Source: Amia ocellicauda (lineage: Eukaryota > Chordata > Actinopteri > Amiiformes > Amiidae). From it: a DNA stretch of 64,000 nt. The translations under genes were made by a program, and so were the position numbers. Shown here piece by piece: positions 10,101 through 21,700 of this stretch; position 1 is the stretch's first letter; the number at the start of each line of letters is the position of its first letter. The DNA is taken from positions 9,839,357-9,903,356 of the forward strand of contig NC_089863.1 of NCBI RefSeq assembly GCF_036373705.1, read 5' to 3'. The notes under the pieces are model-generated. The model did not search any database. It was not told the origin of the DNA and saw only the letters and a program-made list of their open reading frames with translations.

Positions 10101-13100
10101 ATTCCAGTGTGTGCGCAGTGTGTTGAGTGGACAGTCCAGAGTGTGTGCGCAGTGTGTCGAGTGCACAGTCCCGAGTGTGTGCAGTGTGTTGAGTGGACAG
10201 TCCAGAGTGTGTGCAGTGTGTCGAGTGCACAGTCCCGAGTGTGTGTGCACTGTGTCGAGTGCACAGTCCCGAGTGTGTGTGCACTGTGTCGAGTGTATAG
10301 TCCAGTGTGTGCGCAGTGTGTTGAGTGGACAGTCCAGTGTGTGTGCGCAGTGTGTCGAGTGTATAGTCCAGAGTGTGTGCGCAGTGTGTCGAGTGCACAG
10401 TCCCGAGTGTGTGCGCAGTGTGTCGAGTGGACAGTCCAGAGCTTGTGCAGTGTGTCGAGTGCACAGTCCCGAGTGCACAGTCCCGAGTGTGTGCGCAGTG
10501 TGTCGAGTGTACAGTCCAGAGTGTGTGCGCTGTGTGTTGAGTGGATAGTCCAGAGTGTGTGCAGTGTGTCGAGTGCACAGTCCCGAGTGTGTGTGCACTG
10601 TGTCGAGTGCACAGTCCCGAGTGTGTGTGCAGTGTGTCGAGTGTATAGTCCAGTGTGTGTGCGCAGTGTGTCGAGTGTATACTCCCGAGTGTGTGTGCAC
10701 TGTGTCGAGTGCACAGTCCCGAGTGTGTGTGCAGTGTGTCGAGTGTATAGTCCAGTGTGTGTGCGCAGTGTGTCGAGTGCACAGTCCCGAGTGTGTGCGC
10801 AGTGTGTCGAGTGGACAGTCCAGAGCTTGTGCAGTGTGTCGAGTGCACAGTCCCGAGTGTGTGTGCACTGTGTCGAGTGTATAGTCCAGAGTGTGTGTGC
10901 AGTGTGTCGAGTGTATAGTCCAGAGTGTGTGCGCAGTGTGTTGAGTGGACAGTCCAGTGTGTGTGCGCAGTGTGTCGAGTGTACAGTCCAGAGTGTGTGC
11001 GCTGTGTGTTGAGTGGATAGTCCAGAGTGTGTGCAGTGTGTTGACTGGAGTGATCAACGTTTGCCCCAAATGTATGTATGTGTGTGTGTGTGTGTGTGAG
11101 CGTGTGTGAGCGTGTGCTGACCTGGTCCTTGTGGCTGATGCTGTGCAGTCTGAGCTGGGGCTCAGGGATGGCCACGGCGTCTCCGATCAGCACCCCCCAG
11201 CTGTCCGCACTGTTGTACACCATCACTGCGCAGCACGAGCCTTCGCTGTCCACCAGCCCGAACGTGCTGCCACAGAGAGGGGGCGTTAATACAGACACGC
11301 AGCGGGGCATTACTAGAGGTCGACCGATTTATCAGGGCCGATAAGAGCTTTTTGAAACTACCGGCAATCGGCAGAAATGAATGCAGATAATGTCCGATAG
11401 TTCTTTGGGGCTGTACGCATTAATATCCTTTGTTATAGGGGACAAATACAGCCTCTCATGGTGAAGTGAAAACCAACAGCGACTCCCTCATGGAGTTAAA
11501 TGTCACGGGTGACAGACGCTGCTTAAAACTTTGTTTATGACTGGCAGTATTATAAATAGCTACTTAAAACTTATATCCCTGAAAACCTGCAGCTGCGGAC
11601 GTTAGATCTTTCAGACAGCAAGATTCCCCAGGGGATTATACAATTTATTTGATCAGGAAGTACAATAAATATTATTTATTATGTCCCCTACGTAGTTTAG
11701 TAGTGAAGAATTACAATTGCTGCTTTTAAAATAAGTTTTATGAAGTTACTGTACCCTCGCAGCTGCGTGGGCATTGAAATCAGGGCATTACATTTGGATC
11801 TTTTCTCGTTTCTACCGAGTTGTTCGCACAAGTCTTTTATTTGTAGATTCTTATTTCTGTTTATGAACCTGTTCGTTTATATTATTTTGAATCGTATTTA
11901 TTGGTGTAAATCAAGTTTGTAAATCCAGAATTATTTTCTAATGTTTCCTTGCTAATCCTGTTGTAAAACAACAGCAGCTGCCTTTATTACTTGTATTTTA
12001 CAAGCAATACAATGCGTGGTGCTGTCACGTGTTTATTTTATGTTTACATCTACATGCGTTTTTTGGTGAAATATGCTATTACTGGCATATTACCTAGTGA
12101 GGGTCCCAGGCAGCTCTGCCCTCAGGCCACAGCTGACCACAGCTCTGAGCCTCTCAGCGCCGCAGCTTAATTTACACGTCTACACATTCTACAGCTACAG
12201 TTACATCTGAAAAGAAGTACAGTACCCAAAGTTTGCTGTTACTGGAATTTCATTATTTGTCATTTATTTTCATCATCATCTAAAAAGGGTCATGTTGAAT
12301 TAATGCTGTCATATTTAATCCCTAATTATTCATCAAATTTTCAAAATGTTCTAGAATTTGGACTTATTATTTTGTATTGATCCGTTTATCTTATTTTATA
12401 CTATTTTATCGTTCATTCTGTTATTTTTTCATAATAAAATTCAAACTGTTGCAATTTTACATTGATTGCTATATATTTTATACAATATATTGATTTTATT
12501 GATACAATATTTAACAAAATTGGTCGATTAATTTGGAAATCCGCTTTTCCCCCCACCCTAATTATTGTTATTGGGATTATTATTACTGCACTGCCGATAC
12601 CACCCACCACCACTCACAAGCTCATGCGGTCGGCGGAGGCCAGGCTGAACACCACTCTGCCCAGCGCGGCCGCCCCGGGGTTGGGCCCCAGGCTCAGGCC
12701 AGAGATGCTGCGGGTCTCCAGGCTGCCAACCCGGCCCGAGGGGGAGCGGTACTGCGGGCCGGAGCACGGGCCCAGCGCCGCCGGGCCCAAGGACGCCAGC
12801 ATGGACTGCAGCTTCTTGCCACGAACCTTCCCCTGAGAGAGAGAGAGAGATTAGGGGAACTGGACACTACAGTACATTAACACTACACTGTATGTGAGGG
12901 CGAGAGTCTGGTCCTCCAGTATCCCAGCATACCTTGTTGCCCAGGAGTGTGGTGAGCCGCTCCAGGTACTCCAGCAGTTGTTTCTCCCTTTGTGCTGGTT
13001 CTGACCAGCCTGGGTCCAGAGCTCCGGCCCGGCAGAACCCAGCCAGCGCCGCCCCGAACATCTCCTCATACTGATAGAGCTGAGAGAGAGAGAGAGAGAG

Positions 13101-13285
13101 AGAGGGTTAATACAGACACACTAACACTGCACTGAGAGAGAGAGAGAGAGTGAGAGAGACAAAGGGAGGCAGACAGGTGTTACCGTGGCTCTGTTGAAGT
13201 GCAGGTCAGGGTTGGAGCTGGCTGTGCTGTCCACCTTCTCCTGTAACACACACAGCAGTCAGACTCAGTGGGGGTTTATGTCTCA

Positions 13286-13336
<51 letters not shown>

Positions 13337-14152
13337 TCACCGCCTGTGTGTAGGCGCTCAGGGCCTGCTGGGAGAGCTGTGGAGTCTGACCCGACGAGAA
13401 GAACAGAGAGATGTAGGCGTTCCCCAGGATATCTGCAACACACAGCGGTGTCAAAACATTACACACTGCACTGTGTCAACACACTGACAGTGCACACACG
13501 GGGCTCAGCCGGTCAGCGGGAGACTCACACCAGGACGTGCCGTCGGTGATGTCCAGCTGCAGGGCCTGCCGGGCGCAGTCCAGACTCTTCACCACGTGGG
13601 CCTCCCGCTCCTCGGGCCGCCCAGGCAGCTGCCGCAGCACCATGGACAGACTGCGCAGAGACTCCTTATTCTTACACTGCGGGACAGAGACAGCACTGTT
13701 ACCCCCGGCCCCTTCTCTACCTCCATCTCCCGCTCTCTCTCTCTCTCTCTTACGTGCTGCAGGGCTCCGGTGAAGCAGGTCTTGGCGCCGTTCAGGTCCC
13801 CCTTCCGCCAGTACTGCTCCCCGAGGCAGTTCCAGGCCGGCACCAGCTCCGGCTGCAGCTTGACGGCGCGCGACAGCAGGGCCTCAGCTGCCGCGCTGAA
13901 CCCCGGGGACACGCTGAGCGCCCGGCCTTTCAGCAGCAGGAACGCGGCGTCGTGGCGGTACCTGTCTGTGGGAGAGGGGCGGGGGAGAGAGAGGGGTTAA
14001 TACAGTACGGACACACACAGTGGCACACTACAGTACACTGTCGCTGAGAGAGAGAGAGACATTTAATGTGATTTGATGCGTCTGTCTCTCAGTGTCTGGG
14101 TAGTGTCTGTCTGTCTATCTTTGTGTATTAGAGCAGTCTGTCTATCTGTCAT

Positions 14153-14183
<31 letters not shown>

Positions 14184-14477
14184 CTGTGTTTTAGTGATGT
14201 GTGTCTGTCTGTGTTTTAGCGAACTGCGTGCGTCTGTCTCACCCTCCTCCTCCTCCAGCCTCTTCAGCGTTCTCTCCATTTCCTGCGCGACGTCGCCCTG
14301 CTTCCTGCCGGCGTCCTCCACGGCGTGCGTATCGAAGTAGTGGTCCCGGAAACGATAGAGCTCGTCCACCAGTGCCTACCCCGGAGCAGTCAACACAGAC
14401 AGAGAGAGAGAGAGGAAGAGAAGTAACACAGGGTGAAAGACAGAGACACAGATCAACCAAGACAGAGAGGAAGAGCA

Positions 14478-14512
<35 letters not shown>

Positions 14513-15040
14513 TCAGATGTGTGTGCAATGCAATGCAGCGAAGGGCAGCCTGGGGGACAGGCGGGGCCGCTCTGTGCAGCCGGGGCACCAAAAGACAGTT
14601 TAATTAACACACAATACACGCGTTTGCACACGAATCTGACGGAACACAGTGACGTCATCATACATCATCACTGCAAAGTCATCTGTAATTACACGTAATA
14701 TCTCACATCATAATACAAATATAAATCACACAAACCCTAATGTGCATGAGAATTAAAAACAAACGTAATCGAGATACAAAGCAGACTGACCGTTAAAGAA
14801 ATTATTAATATTATTATTAGCATAAGGTTGTTATAGTAACGAGCCCATCGCTGGGTGACGTCCCGGACCGAGCGGCTCAAAGCGCCGGGACAGACACGCC
14901 GACAGCGGGCTCTCCCTGCGGAGACACGACCGGACCGCCTTCCGCAGCGGGGCAGGGCTGCACTGCCGCTGTTTTACCTTGAGCGACTGCAAACCGTCTC
15001 TGTCGTTCGCTGCCGTCTCTCTGCCTTCACCGTCCGCCAT
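7120..15040 (-). CDS. TTC5: Tetratricopeptide repeat protein 5 (STRAP), 10 coding exons
   Basis: TTC5/Strap is a TPR and OB-fold cofactor of p300/JMY and p53, and also reads nascent tubulin during tubulin mRNA autoregulation. The exons I place, in transcript order, are 15040-14978, 14375-14243, 13965-13754, 13676-13529, 13432-13341, 13240-13184, 13079-12933, 12832-12618, 11266-11122 and 7239-7120. They sum to 1332 bp, or 443 residues (human 440), in frame across every junction. Diagnostic stretches include [69 protein letters not shown] and [20 protein letters not shown]. The TPRs occupy roughly residues 60-290 and the OB-fold the C-terminal third. The donor after exon 9 is GTCAGC, not GTRAGT. 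Intron 9 is almost filled by a 34-bp minisatellite. The start ATG lies inside an AAGATGGCG element. Confidence 0.94.
7341..11048 (-). repeat. 34-bp minisatellite, about 109 copies, in TTC5 intron 9
   Basis: About 3.7 kb of tandem 34-bp units built on GTGTGTGCGCAGTGTGTCGA followed by GTGTATAGTCCAGA. The main variants exchange GTATAG, GCACAG or GGACAG, and CCAGA, CCCGA or CCAGAA. Some units are shortened by loss of a GC or GT pair. Local blocks are themselves duplicated: the segment near 7461-7536, with GTGCGGTGTG and CCAGTTTGTG, recurs about 200 bp later near 7660-7735. The array starts about 100 bp upstream, in transcript sense, of the last TTC5 exon. Long open frames on both strands are a by-product of the stop-free unit. 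Confidence 0.95.
11267..12617 (-). other. TTC5 intron 8: AT-rich with a dispersed-repeat end
   Basis: This intron of about 1.35 kb begins, on the plus strand near 11313, with AGAGGTCGACCGATTTATC and further CCGAT-type motifs. That resembles the end of a dispersed DNA transposon family common in fish genomes. The remainder to 12600 is AT-rich with no open frame of note. Identification of the family is a guess. Confidence 0.3.
13288..13337. repeat. TG dinucleotide microsatellite in a TTC5 intron
   Basis: A near-pure TG run immediately next to the donor of the TTC5 exon at 13432-13341. A shorter TG run lies at about 14155-14182 in another TTC5 intron. Confidence 0.8.
14376..14977 (-). other. 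TTC5 intron 1
   Basis: The intron contains GA-rich runs (14397-14509) and a perfect TGACGTCA palindrome at 14650-14657. Nothing else is recognised. The CRE-type site about 380 bp downstream of the TTC5 start may belong to the shared promoter. Confidence 0.4.
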
Positions 15041-15788
15041 CTTTACGACAGAGGCGACAGACAACAAAACAAAGAGAGGCAGAGATGGGGGGCAGCGCCG
15101 CCTGCCGTCCGGGGGTGTCACTGCCGCTGCTGTATCAGCTCGGCCCGTCGTGGTCAAGTGTAGGGTGTTGTTGTAACGTGGTAGTAAAAACAGGGTACAT
15201 TAGTGTTGTGTGGTGTTCTGCTATACAAAGACTCATGCAATATCATGGACACTAACCTAGCTGATATTATAACCTACATGCTACTATTGCCTAGTCAACG
15301 TGCATATTATATCTGATGCACTACCCTAAATATATAACATATCGAATAATATATTGTGCACAATATACTGTCACATGTAGACAAATGATCTTGGGTTGGT
15401 TTCAATGGTCGTTCACGCTGCTGGCCCTCACCAAGATGGCGCTCAATGAAGACAACAGCGCTCACTTTCTGGCAACCCGGAAGTTGTTTTCGGAGAGAGA
15501 CCGGAAAGTGTCTCCGTTTTCAAAAACAGACCCGGCTTGAAACTTGAATTGGCGACTGAGGTTTATTATTTTCTTTATTCATTTAATTGATCATTTTCAA
15601 TCATTATTTCCTGTAATTGAAAACAAGTCTATTTGCTGGTTTGGCAGCACGGGTGCGCTGGTATCGCCGGGCTCTGCTCTCCCCGGCCCCGCTGCATCGG
15701 CGTGGGAACGCGGCCTCGACGGGCTCTCTGGGGGTGCCGGGCATTACCGGGTATTACCGGGCTGTAGCGGGCGGTGCAGGACACAGAT
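15041..15788. promoter_or_regulatory. Bidirectional TTC5/METTL3 promoter region
   Basis: The two start codons are divergent and 748 bp apart. An AAGATGGCG-type (YY1) element overlaps the TTC5 initiation codon (AAGATGGCGGAC read on the minus strand, ATG at 15040). A second AAGATGGC lies at 15433-15440 on the plus strand and an ETS-type CCGGAAGT at 15477-15484. These are typical of TATA-less housekeeping promoters. The second group probably marks the METTL3 start region. Factor binding is inferred from motifs only. Confidence 0.6.
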
Positions 15789-18700
15789 ATGTCGGACACA
15801 TGGAGCAATATTCAGGCGCACAAGAAGCAGCTGGACTCGCTGCGGGAGCGGCTGCAGAGGCGCCGCAAAGACCCGACACAGCTGGGGCTCGGTGAGTCTG
15901 ACCCGGGGGACAGAGCCGCCGGACTGGACAGTACAGGGACACACTGGCACTGAGGGAGAGAGTGAACAGTAGTGGTCTGGACTGGAGACAGTGACTGGGT
16001 GGACTGGGGTACAGGGTTACTGGACTGCAGTATGTACAACACTGAGCACTGGACTGTGCCCACTGTATTAACCCTCTCTCTCTCAGTGCAGTGTTAATGT
16101 GCTGTAGTGTTCAGTGTCTGTATTAACCCTCTCTCTCTCAGTGCAGTGTTAATGTGCTGTAGTGTCCAGTCAGTGTGTCTGTATTAACCCTCTCTCTCTC
16201 AGTGCAGTGTTAATGTGCTGTAGTGTTCAGTCAGTCAGTGTGTCTGTATTAACCCTCTCTCTCTCAGTGCAGTGTTAATGTGCTGTAGTGTTCAGTCAGT
16301 GTGTCTGTATTAACCCTCTCTCTCTCAGTGCAGTGTTAATGTGCTGTAGTGTTCAGTCAGTGTGTCTGTATTAACCCTCTCTCTCTCAGTGCAGTGTTAA
16401 TGTGCTGTAGTGTTCAGTCAGTGTGTCTGTATTAACCCTCTCTCTCTCAGTGCAGTGTTAATGTGCTGTAGTGTTCAGTCAGTGTGTCTGTATTAACCCT
16501 CTCTCTCTCAGTGCAGTGTTAATGTGCTGTAGTGTTCAGTCAGTCAGTGTGTCTGTATTAACCCTCTCTCTCTCAGTGCAGTGTTAATGTGCTGTAGTGT
16601 TCAGTGTGTCTGTATTAACCCTCTCTCTCTCAGTGCAGTGTTAATGTGCTGTAGTGTTCAGTCAGTGTGTCTGTATTAACCCTCTCTCTCTCAGTGCAGT
16701 GTTAATGTGCTGTAGTGTTCAGTGTGTCTGTATTAACCCTCTCTCTCTCAGTGCAGTGTTAATGTACTGTAGTGTTCAGTCAGTCAGTGTGTCTGTATTA
16801 ACCCTCTCTCTCTCAGTGCAGTGTTAATGTGCTGTAGTGTTCAGTCAGTCAGTGTGTCTGTATTACCCCTCTCTCTCTCAGTGCAGTGTTAATGTGCTGT
16901 AGTGTTCAGTGTGTCTGTATTAACCCTCTCTCTCAGTGCAGTGTTAATGTGCTGTAGTGTTCAGTCAGTCAGTGTGTCTGTATTAACCCTCTCTCTCTCA
17001 GTGCAGTGTTAATGTGCTGTAGTGTCCAGTGTGTCTGTATTACCCCTCTCTCTCTCAGTGCAGTGTTAATGTGCTGTAGTGTTCAGTGTGTCTGTATTAA
17101 CCCTCTCTCTCTCAGTGCAGTGTTAATGTGCTGTAGTGTTCAGTCAGTCAGTGTGTCTGTATTACCCCTCTCTCTCTCAGTGCAGTGTTAATGTGCTGTA
17201 GTGTCCAGTGTGTCTGTATTAACCCTCTCTCTCTCAGTGCAGTGTTAATGTGCTGTAGTGTTCAGTCAGTGTGTCTGTATTAACCCTCTCTCTCTCAGTG
17301 CAGTGTTAATGTGCTGTAGTGTTCAGTCAGTGTGTCTGTATTAACCCTCTCTCTCTCAGTGCAGTGTTAATGTGCTGTAGTGTCCAGTCAGTGTGTCTGT
17401 ATTAACCCTCTCTCTCAGTGCAGTGTTAATGTGCTGTAGTGTTCAGTCAGTCAGTGTCTGTATTAACCCTCTCTCTCTCAGTGCAGTGTTAATGTGCTGT
17501 AGTGTTCAGTCAGTCAGTGTCTGTATTAACCCTCTCTCTCTCAGTGCAGTGTTAATGTGCTGTAGTGTTCAGTCAGTCAGTGTCTGTATTAACCCTCTCT
17601 CTCAGTGCAGTGTTAATGTGCTGTAGTGTTCAGTCAGTCAGTGTCTGTATTAACCCTCTCTCTCTCAGTGCAGTGTTAATGTGCTGTAGTGTTCAGTGTG
17701 TCTGTATTAACCCTCTCTCTCAGTGTAGTGTTCAGTCAGTCAGTGTGTCTGTATTAACCCTCTCTCTCTCTCTCAGTGCAGTGTTAATGTGCTGTAGTGT
17801 TCAGTCAGTGTCTGTATTAACCCTCTCTCTCTCAGTGCAGTGTTAATGTGCTGTAGTGTTCAGTCAGTGTCTGTATTAACCCTCTCTATCTCTGTCTTTT
17901 TCTTTCTATAGAGGCGTGTAGTGGTGAAGGGGGTTCAGTGCGCAGTGACAGTCCAGGCCCAGCTCTCCAGAACCCCCCTAGGGCCGAGCCGCTACCCCCC
18001 GAGCTGACCCCCGACCCAGAGCTGGAGCGGAGGCTGCTGGGATACCTTTCAGAGCTCAGCCTGTCGCTGCCCACCGACTCTCTGACCATCACTGCGCAGC
18101 TCAGCACAGTAAGACACGGACCAGTGCACTGACCAGTACACTGACCATCACAGCACAGTGAGACTGACCACTACACTCTCTCTCTCTCTCTCTCTCAGCC
18201 CGAGGCCCCAGTCTCCCACGCCTGCATCCAGAGCCTGCTGCTCAAGTTCTCTGCACAGGAGCTGATAGAGGTCAGACAGCCCTCTGCAACCACAGCTGCC
18301 ACCCTGGTGACCTCAGTGGACCACCCCAAGCTGTGGGCCATGATCGGGGGTGGGGCCCTGGCACAGAGGGGTGGCGTGAAGCGGAAGGGTGAGGAGCTGA
18401 GTCGGCCGCACCAAAAGTCCGGCCCCGCCTCTGCCTCGCGGCAGGCCACTCCCCCCCCGCCGGTCCCCTCCTCCATCACCTTGGCCTTGCCCTCCTCCCA
18501 GCTGGCCGGGCCAGGTGATTGGAAGAGCTCGGGAGTGGGTGGCGCCGAGAAGAAGGGGAGAGCCAATAAGGGCCAGGCCTCGCACCTGGACATGGAGATT
18601 GAGAGCCTGCTGAGCCAACAGTCCACTAAGGAACAGCAGAACAAGAAGGTAGAGAGGGAAGGGGAGGGGAACAAAGGAAGGAATCTGAACGAAGGACGTA

Positions 18701-21700
18701 GTCTGCCGAGCACTGTGCATCTCTGACCTCTGACCCCCTCCACTGCACCTCCAGGTGAGCCGGGAGATCCTGGAGCTGCTGAACACCAGCTCGGCCAAGG
18801 AGCAGTCCATCGTGGAGAAGTTCCGGTCCCGTGGCCGGGCGCAGGTCCAGGAGTTCTGCGATCACGGCACCAAGGAGGAGTGCGTGAGGGCCAGGGAGAG
18901 CGGCCAGCACTGCACCAAACTGCACTTCAGGTACTGAGAGAGAGAGGGTTAATACAGACACACTGACTGACTGAACACTACAGCACATTAACACTGCACT
19001 GAGAGAGAGAGGGTTAATACAGACACACTGACTGACTGAACACTACAGCACATTAACACTGCACTGAGAGAGAGAGGGTTAATACAGACACACTGACTGA
19101 CTGAACACTACAGCACATTAACACTGCACTGAGAGAGAGAGGGTTAATACAGACACACTGACTGACTGAACACTACAGCACATTAACACTGCACTGAGAG
19201 AGAGAGGGTTAATACAGACACACTGACTGACTGAACACTACAGCACATTAACACTGCACTGAGAGAGAGAGGGTTAATACAGACACACTGAACACTACAG
19301 CACATTAACACTGCACTGAGAGAGAGAGGGTTAATAGAGACACACTGAACACTACAGCACATTAACACTGCACTGAGAGAGAGGGGGTTAATACAGACAC
19401 ACTGACTGAACACTACAGCACATTAACACTGCACTGAGAGAGAGGGTTAATACAGACACACTGACTGAACACTACAGCACATTAACACTGCACTGAGAGA
19501 GAGAGGGTTAATACAGACACTGACTGAACACTACAGCACATTAACACTGCACTGAGAGAGAGAGGGTTAATACAGACACACTGAACACTACAGCACATTA
19601 ACACTGCACTGAGAGAGAGAGGGTTAATACAGACACACTGACTGACTGAACACTACAGCACATTAACACTGCACTGAGAGAGAGAGGGTTAATACAGACA
19701 CTGACTGAACACTACAGCACATTAACACTGCACTGAGAGAGAGAGGGTTAATACAGACACACTGACTGAACACTACAGCACATTAACACTGCACTGAGAG
19801 AGAGAGGGTTAATACAGACACACTGACTGAACACTTCAGCACATTAACACTGCACTGAGAGACACATTAACCCCCTCCCGTCTGTCCAGGCGCATCATTA
19901 ACAAGCACACAGACGAGACTCTGGGCGACTGCTCCTTCCTCAACACCTGCTTCCACATGGACACCTGCAAGTACGTCCACTACGAGATCGACTGCCCCCC
20001 GGAGGCCGAGGTGGGCTTGGGGCCCGGGGGGGCAGTCCCGGGGGGCGTGGCCGAGCTGGGGCTGCACTCCGGCGACCCCGACAGCACCGTGGGGAAACTC
20101 TTTCCTTCGCAGGTAAATGTTAGGTGATGGAGGGAAGAGTACAGGGATGGGGAGGAGAGTGTGATTAGCATTGTAGGCCTAAAATGTTATAAAGCTGCTT
20201 TCCTGAAGGGGGCGCCATTTATTACTAGAACATTATTAATATAAATACCATCAGAACTGCTGTCCTGAACATCCTTCTTCCTCTCTCCTTCCCTCTTTCT
20301 GTCTTTCGTACTCTCCCTCCCTGTCTCTCTCAGTGGATCTGCTGTGATATCCGCTACCTGGACGTGTCCATCCTGGGGAAGTTCGCGGTGGTCATGGCCG
20401 ACCCGCCCTGGGACATCCACATGGAGCTGCCGTACGGCACGCTGACTGACGACGAGATGAGGAAGCTCAACATCCCTGTCCTGCAGGACGACGGCTTCCT
20501 GTTCCTGTGGGTCACCGGCAGGTAAAAGCACAATGCCCGGTCGGTCACCAATACCTGATCAGTGACGTCCCCATCCTCCGGGGCCACGGCCGCCTGATGA
20601 TCAGTCATCGGTGTCTGAAGATGGGAGAGATCTCGGACTGACTGACTCTCTCTCTCTCTCTCTCTCTCTGTAGGGCCATGGAGCTGGGCAGAGAGTGTCT
20701 TAGTCTGTGGGGGTGAGTGCCGTACCACACTGTATATTGCACTGTACTACACTGTATACTGTACCACACTAGTCTGTTCTGGACACTGTGGTGGTGTGCT
20801 GTAGTATCCAGTGTGTCTCTGTCTCTCTCTCTCAGTTATGAGCGCGTTGACGAGATTATCTGGGTGAAGACGAACCAGTTGCAGAGAATCATCCGCACTG
20901 GGAGGACTGGGCACTGGCTCAACCACGGCAAGGAGCACTGCCTGGTCAGTGTGTCTGTCTGTCTGTCTGTGTCTCTGCTGCTCCGCTATTGCACTGTGTT
21001 GTGTTGGTGGTGTTGGCATCACACTTGCGAATCTCTGCTCCACTTCTTCCACATTTGTTAAAAAGAAGAAAGAAAACAAACCCAAGATGGCCCAGTGTGT
21101 GATATTGGAGAAGAGTTTCATTGTAGTATGTTATATGGAGATACTGGAGTTCAGTACAGTAGTGCTGAGGGGGAGCAGAGTAGCGTGTCAGTCACACTGA
21201 GCCCCGCGCCGCCAGCCTGTCTGAGGTGGCTGTGCATTACAAAGTGCACTGTGTTCTGTTGAGTTGTAACTGTTGCGACGTTGTGTTGATTGACAGGTGG
21301 GCGTGAAGGGAAATCCCCAGGGCTTCAACAGAGGCCTGGACTGTGATGTCATCGTGGCAGAGGTCAGAGGGCACACCTGCTTTAATCTCTTTTATAAACA
21401 CATGTACAGTGTGCAGTCTTGATAGTGGCAGGGACAAGTTCATTAACATTGCAGCTCTCTCTCTCTCATCCCCCCTTTCAGGTGCGCTCCACCAGTCACA
21501 AGCCAGATGAGATCTACGGGATGATCGAACGCCTGTCTCCTGGTACCAGGAAGATCGAGCTGTTCGGCCGTCCACACAACGTCCAGCCCAACTGGTGAGA
21601 CAGTCAAACTCTGTGTGTCTGTATTAACCCTCTCTCTCTCAGTGCAGTGTTAATGTGCTGTAGTGTTCAGTCAGTCAGTGTGTCTGTATTAACCCTCTCT

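Noticed and set aside
7341-11048. CRISPR-like array
   Set aside because: The units are contiguous with no unique spacers, and the genome is eukaryotic.
8313-11069. A 918-codon open frame on the minus strand rich in [16 protein letters not shown]-like repeats
   Set aside because: It is created by the stop-free 34-bp minisatellite. Equivalent frames exist in other phases and on the other strand, and there is no independent coding evidence.
16067-17890. The ~60-bp repeats as introners (intron-creating elements)
   Set aside because: The introns that carry them are at positions conserved in vertebrate METTL3 and TTC5, so the repeats grew inside old introns and did not create them.
18195-18810. 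Minus-strand frames of 165-182 codons over METTL3 exon 3
   Set aside because: They are antisense to a clearly conserved METTL3 exon with correct splice sites.
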